NCBI RefSeq assembly: GCF_003351345.1
Contig: NZ_QQTO01000022.1
Location: 186,001-250,000, forward strand
Source: Allobosea caraganae
GTDB lineage: Bacteria; Pseudomonadota; Alphaproteobacteria; Rhizobiales; Beijerinckiaceae
Length of the DNA stretch: 64,000 bases
Direction of reading: 5' to 3'
In this document: positions 59,375-64,000 of the stretch, in pieces
Numbering within the stretch: the first letter of the stretch is position 1
Layout: every line of letters starts with the position of its first letter
Notes under the pieces: model-generated
What the model saw: the letters and a program-made list of their open reading frames with translations, nothing else
Told to the model about the DNA's origin: nothing
Database searches by the model: none
Program-made: the position numbers and the translations under genes

Positions 59375-59890
59375 ATGCCGCTTTCAGCTTACGCTGCCGC
59401 CTTCCCCGGCTTCATCCAGACGCTCACCGCACTCGACGCCATCCTCGACAAGGCCGTCGAGCAGGCCGAGGCCCGTAAGATCGCTCCCGAGGTGCTGCTG
59501 GGCTCGCGGCTGGCGCCGGACATGCTGCCCTTCAGCCGACAGATCCAGCTCGCCTGCGACTTCGTCAAGAACTCGGCGGCCCGCGTCAGCGGCGCGGAGA
59601 ACCCGCGCAAGCCCGACGAGGAAAAGACCTTCGCCGAGTTGAAGGCCCGCATCGCCTGGACGCTCGCCTTCGCCGAGGGCATCGACAAGGCCGCGCTCGA
59701 TGCCGGCCTGGCGAAGGACGTCACCTTCCCGCGCGGCAAGGGTGAGGCGGTGATGAAGGGCGAGGTCTACCTCACCCGCTTCGCGCTGCCGAACTTCTAC
59801 TTCCACGCCGCGACCGCCTACGCGATCCTGCGCGAGAACGGCATCCAGGTCGGCAAGATGGATTTTCTGGGCGACGTGTTCGAAGCGTGA
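59375..59890 (+). CDS. DUF1993 family protein
   Basis: A 171-aa all-helical protein of the DinB-like four-helix group. The family pattern is clear in LDAILDKAVEQAEARKI, SRLAPDMLPFSRQIQLACDF and the C-terminal RFALPNFYFHAATAYAILR. Function is not established; possible metal site residues (His in YFHAATAY) fit the DinB-like fold. Cytoplasmic. Confidence 0.88.
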   Translation: MPLSAYAAAFPGFIQTLTALDAILDKAVEQAEARKIAPEVLLGSRLAPDMLPFSRQIQLACDFVKNSAARVSGAENPRKPDEEKTFAELKARIAWTLAFAEGIDKAALDAGLAKDVTFPRGKGEAVMKGEVYLTRFALPNFYFHAATAYAILRENGIQVGKMDFLGDVFEA

Positions 59891-60052
59891 TGCGGCAGCT
59901 CTTGTAATCCGCCGAGGTAACCCCATTTAGGGTTCACGACGATGTCGAGGGCGTTCCACTGTTCTCCATCTCGTTGAGACGGCCATGATTTCGAACGTGT
60001 GACGCCGGATGTACGCGCGCCCGTTTTGGACATGGCCGTTGGCTTTTCAGGG

Positions 60053-60083
60053 ACCCGGTGATGCATCGCATCGCCGGGTTTTT
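60053..60083 (+). terminator. Intrinsic terminator
   Basis: A GC-rich 12-bp stem (ACCCGGTGATGC / GCATCGCCGGGT with one wobble pair), a 3-base loop and a T5 tail. It is strong by usual criteria and reads on the plus strand, after the DUF1993 gene or an unannotated short transcript. Confidence 0.8.
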
Positions 60084-60134
60084 CGTTGGAAAGCCGGGCC
60101 TGCCTTTTCCAGGTAGGGAAGCCCGCCGGAGAAC

Positions 60135-60155
60135 CCCTCTCCTGTAAGGAGAGGG
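60135..60155. repeat. Solo A-type hairpin repeat
   Basis: CCCTCTCCTGTAAGGAGAGGG without the usual partner arm, followed by TTCCCCGCG as in other copies. It sits in the convergent junction between the DUF1993 and MBL hydrolase genes. Confidence 0.75.
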
Positions 60156-60180
60156 TTCCCCGCGCCTGCTGGACGCGGGT

Positions 60181-60837
60181 TCAATCCTGCAGGAACTGGT
60201 TGCTCCGACGCTCCTCGCCGAGCGTGCTGGCCGGGCCGTGGCCGGGCAGGAACTGCACCTCGTCGCCGAGCGGCAGCAGCTTCTCCTTGATGCCCGCGAT
60301 CAGCGTGTCGTGGTCGCCATAGGGGAAGTCGGTCCGGCCGACAGAGCCGGCGAAGACGGTGTCGCCGGCCAGCAGGAACTGCGCCTCCTTGTTGAAGAAG
60401 GTGACATGGCCGGGCGTATGGCCAGGCACGTGCTGCACCGAGAAGTTCGACTGCCCAAGTTGCACCGTCTCGCCCTCGGTGAGCCAGCGCGTCGGCGTCA
60501 CCGCGCGCATGCCGTGGATGTCGAAGCGCAGGCCTTGCGTCGGCAGGTCGTCGAGCAGGAACTTGTCGCCCTCGTGCGGGCCGACGATCGGCAGCGCCAG
60601 CACCTCCGAAAGCTCGGTCGCGGCGCCGGCATGGTCGAGATGGCCATGGGTCAGCCAAATCGCGACCGGCTTGACGCCGAGTTCCTTGAGCGCGCCCTGG
60701 ATGCGGTCGGCATCGCCGCCGGGATCGACCACCGCCGCCTCCATGGTCAGCGTGCACCAGACGATCGAGCAGTTCTGCTGGAACGGCGTCACCGGCACGA
60801 TGGCGACGTTGAGCGGGGCGGCAACCTGTTCGGACAT
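60181..60837 (-). CDS. MBL-fold metallohydrolase (glyoxalase II-like)
   Basis: A 218-aa metallo-beta-lactamase-fold hydrolase. The metal motif THGHLDHAGA (HxHxDH) is intact, and further His ligands lie in HVPGHTPGHV and YGDHDTLI. Size and the FLPGHGPAST end resemble the short glyoxalase-II/YcbL-type thioesterases. The exact substrate is not determinable. Cytoplasmic. It is apparently transcribed alone. Confidence 0.92.
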   Translation of the reverse strand: MSEQVAAPLNVAIVPVTPFQQNCSIVWCTLTMEAAVVDPGGDADRIQGALKELGVKPVAIWLTHGHLDHAGAATELSEVLALPIVGPHEGDKFLLDDLPTQGLRFDIHGMRAVTPTRWLTEGETVQLGQSNFSVQHVPGHTPGHVTFFNKEAQFLLAGDTVFAGSVGRTDFPYGDHDTLIAGIKEKLLPLGDEVQFLPGHGPASTLGEERRSNQFLQD

Positions 60838-60888
60838 CGTGCGAGCCTTTCAGAGCGTATTACCGGCGGCGTCTGGCCGCGACCTTGC

Positions 60889-60968
60889 CGTCATTGCGAG
60901 CGCAGCGAAGCAATCCAGGGGGGCGTAGAGCGAGACCCCTGGATTGCTTCGCTGCGCTCGCAATGACG
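60889..60968. repeat. B-type inverted repeat
   Basis: The arms CGTCATTGCGAGCGCAGCG and complement extend into GAAGCAATCCAGG/CCTGGATTGCTTC, so the element can fold into one long hairpin of more than 25 bp per arm. It lies between two same-strand genes. It is the cleanest of four B copies in the window (others near 69, 36699 and 41752). Confidence 0.85.
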
Positions 60969-60987
60969 GGGAGCGTGTCGTCCAATC

Positions 60988-61310
60988 TCAGCGAGCCTTG
61001 CAGCGATCGGCGAGCAGCACCCTATAATCGGCGAGCGACTCGTCCATCTGCGCGACGTTTTGCGCGCGCTCGGCGCCGCTCTGGCAGCTCGCGAAGACGG
61101 CCCGCGAGCTTTGCAGGAAGGCGACGTGGTCGCGCCAGGCCTTGCATTGTGTCGCCTGGTCGGCCGTGGCGACCTGCTGCATCTTGGTCTGGCGCAGGCG
61201 CATCGCCGCCTCGTTCTGGAAGAGGTCGCGCGAGCAGGTCGCGGGCCGTGCTTGCGCGAACGCTGCGCCGGCCGAGAGCAGGGTGAGAACGAGAGCGGCA
61301 GCGGGGCGCA

Positions 61311-61314
<4 letters not shown>
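60988..61314 (-). CDS. Small secreted protein with four cysteines
   Basis: 108 aa. A signal peptide ends at AAFAQA, and the mature part is helical with Cys residues in TCSRDL, QCKAW, ASCQS and DRCKA, which could form two disulfides. I do not recognise the family. Its start overlaps the fumarase stop (ATGA at 61311), so it is translationally coupled to a cytoplasmic enzyme without an evident functional link. Confidence 0.75.
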
Positions 61315-62939
<1,625 letters not shown>

Positions 62940-63062
62940 GGAACACGGCTCCGAGACTGGACTGGCCGGCGCCTGATCGCTGCAGCGCAGCGCCGGATTT
63001 CGCCCGGCGTCTTAGCGCCTCAGCGCGCGTGCTCCAAGTGCAGCCTTGGAATGCTTCCAGCC

Positions 63063-63536
63063 TCAGGCCGCCTTGGCGGCCGACTCGGCCAGGATCGCGT
63101 AGATCGCGGCGGGATCATAGGCGTGGCGCACCTGCTCGAGCACCGTCTGGTTGCGCAGCACGCGGGCGACGCGGGCGAGCGCCTTGAGATGGTCAGCGCC
63201 AGCGCCCTCAGGGGCGATCAGCACGAAGATGATGTCGACGGGCTGGCCGTCGAGCGCCTCGAAATCGATCGGCTTCTCCGCCCGGGCGAAGAGGCCGACC
63301 AGCCGTTCTATGCCCGGCATGCGGCCATGCGGGATGGCGATGCCGTCGCCGATGCCGGTCGAGCCCAGGCGCTCGCGCTGCAGCAGGGCCTCGAAGAGTT
63401 CGCGCTCGGGCAAACCGGTCAGCAGGGCGGCGTGCTGGGCCAGCTCCTGCAGCGCCTGCTTTTTGCCATTGGCCCGCAGCGGCGAGATCACCGCGGCGGG
63501 CGTGAGAAGGTCGGTGAGCGTCATGCGCCAGTCCAT
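63063..63536 (-). CDS. ptsN: PTS IIA-like nitrogen regulatory protein PtsN (EIIA-Ntr)
   Basis: 157 aa (an alternative start MTLTDLL lies at 63524). The phosphoacceptor His is in IGDGIAIPHGRMPG, and LERLGSTG-type and FVLIAPEGAGADHLK stretches are typical of EIIA-Ntr. It receives phosphate via PtsP/NPr and regulates nitrogen, potassium and carbon responses by protein contacts. The order hpf-ptsN is the common one after rpoN, which probably lies just beyond the window. Confidence 0.94.
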   Translation of the reverse strand: MDWRMTLTDLLTPAAVISPLRANGKKQALQELAQHAALLTGLPERELFEALLQRERLGSTGIGDGIAIPHGRMPGIERLVGLFARAEKPIDFEALDGQPVDIIFVLIAPEGAGADHLKALARVARVLRNQTVLEQVRHAYDPAAIYAILAESAAKAA

Positions 63537-63609
63537 GCATGTCCCGTGCCGGAGCTATTGCCCCAGCCTCGGGTCAGGAGTGATAACCGGGGCTATCGCC
63601 GGCCGGGGC

Positions 63610-64000
63610 TCAAGACAGCGAGGCCGGCGGATCGATCCAGCCGATGTTGCCATCGCGGCGGCGGTATACGACGTTCATCCGGCCATTGCCAGCGTGACGG
63701 AAGATCACGACGGGGGCGCCGGTCATGTCCAGCTCCGCAACCGCGTCGCCGACGGTCATTTCATGCAGGGATTTGGTCGATTCCGCCACGATGACCGGGT
63801 GGTCGCCGGCATTTGCCAGCTCGTGCTCCTCGATATCGTCATCGGGCGCGGCGATCACATAGCTGGGGATTTCCATCACCGCCTCGCGCCCATTGGCTGT
63901 CCCCGAGCGGTCCTTCAGCCGGCGCTTGTAGCGGCGCAGCCGCTTCTCGATGCGCTCGGCCATCTTGTCGAGGCTGGCATAGGGATCATGCGCGATCGCC
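63610..64000 (-). CDS. hpf: Ribosome hibernation promoting factor, long form (5' end outside window)
   Basis: 130 codons visible, including the stop. The frame stays open to the window edge (AIAHDPYASLDKMAERIEKR), so the N-terminal ribosome-binding domain lies beyond 64000. The C-terminal dimerisation domain of long HPF is present (STKSLHEMTVGDAVAELDM, VVIFRHAGNGRMNVVYRRRD), which drives 100S ribosome formation. The ATG at 63963 inside the visible part is not the real start. Confidence 0.92.
   Translation of the reverse strand, partial: AIAHDPYASLDKMAERIEKRLRRYKRRLKDRSGTANGREAVMEIPSYVIAAPDDDIEEHELANAGDHPVIVAESTKSLHEMTVGDAVAELDMTGAPVVIFRHAGNGRMNVVYRRRDGNIGWIDPPASLS

Larger units (their letters stand above)
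59891..60180. other. Intergenic region with an orphan terminator and a single A-type hairpin
   Basis: No credible gene in 290 bp. A strong intrinsic terminator lies at 60053-60083 (stem ACCCGG-T-GATGC, loop ATC, complement, then TTTTT), 163 bp after the DUF1993 stop. It might end a longer mRNA or a small RNA starting within the gap. A lone A-type hairpin (60135-60155) follows, next to the convergent MBL gene. Confidence 0.6.

Noticed and set aside
59818..60066. An 82-codon minus-strand frame in the DUF1993/MBL gap
   Set aside because: Without a ribosome binding site or recognisable family and overlapping the end of the DUF1993 gene, it is most likely a chance frame.

Overview
The window is GC-rich (about two thirds G+C by eye), densely coded DNA that looks chromosomal. 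Gene content and dispersed repeats point to an alphaproteobacterium of the order Hyphomicrobiales. A Bosea-like genome is my best guess, but I could not run a taxonomic search. The central feature is a complete, regulated type VI secretion system (T6SS) of about 30 kb without a recognisable TssJ lipoprotein, as in Agrobacterium, followed by an accessory region of unusual periplasmic and signalling proteins.

Layout. 0.2-6.0 kb: a TetR regulator diverges from a four-gene exporter operon (HlyD adaptor, double ABC ATPase, two ABC-2 permeases), the same arrangement as E. coli cecR-ybhGFSR. 6.2-20.8 kb, minus strand: the T6SS sheath/baseplate operon (OmpA-like protein, tssA, tssB, tssC, hcp, tssE, tssF, tssG, clpV), ending in two HExxH metalloprotease-like proteins and an M23 peptidase. 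20.9-24.7 kb, plus strand: vgrG, a DUF6931-like gene and tagH (FHA protein). 24.7-26.1 kb, minus strand: a PAAR tip protein and an unknown protein. 26.3-36.6 kb, plus strand: tssK, tssL, tssM, tagF, pppA and ppkA, i.e. the membrane complex with its threonine phosphorylation switch.

36.9-47.2 kb: accessory block. The minus strand carries a small protein, a lytic transglycosylase with a transposase-like zinc ribbon, a methyltransferase, an OmpA-domain protein and a caspase-like protease. The plus strand carries a triple-DUF4399 protein, a single-DUF4399 protein and a caspase-like/FGE-like fusion that has lost the catalytic residues of both domains.

47.2-53.4 kb: anmK (cell-wall recycling), divergent from a MarR regulator with an RND efflux adaptor and pump. 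53.6-60.0 kb: two DUF1330 genes, pyrF, a FrnE-like DsbA protein, the EF-P modification genes epmB-epmA, a brnTA toxin-antitoxin locus whose toxin is frameshifted, efp and a DUF1993 gene. 60.2-64 kb, minus strand: an MBL-fold hydrolase, a small secreted protein, class I fumarase, ptsN and the 3' part of hpf, cut by the window end.

Intergenic DNA is dominated by families of dispersed inverted repeats. One of them (CCCTCTCCTGTAAGGAGAGGG hairpins, usually paired) sits in every convergent gene junction of the window that has room for it, so it may act as a bidirectional terminator. No tRNA, rRNA, CRISPR array, intact insertion sequence or prophage was seen.
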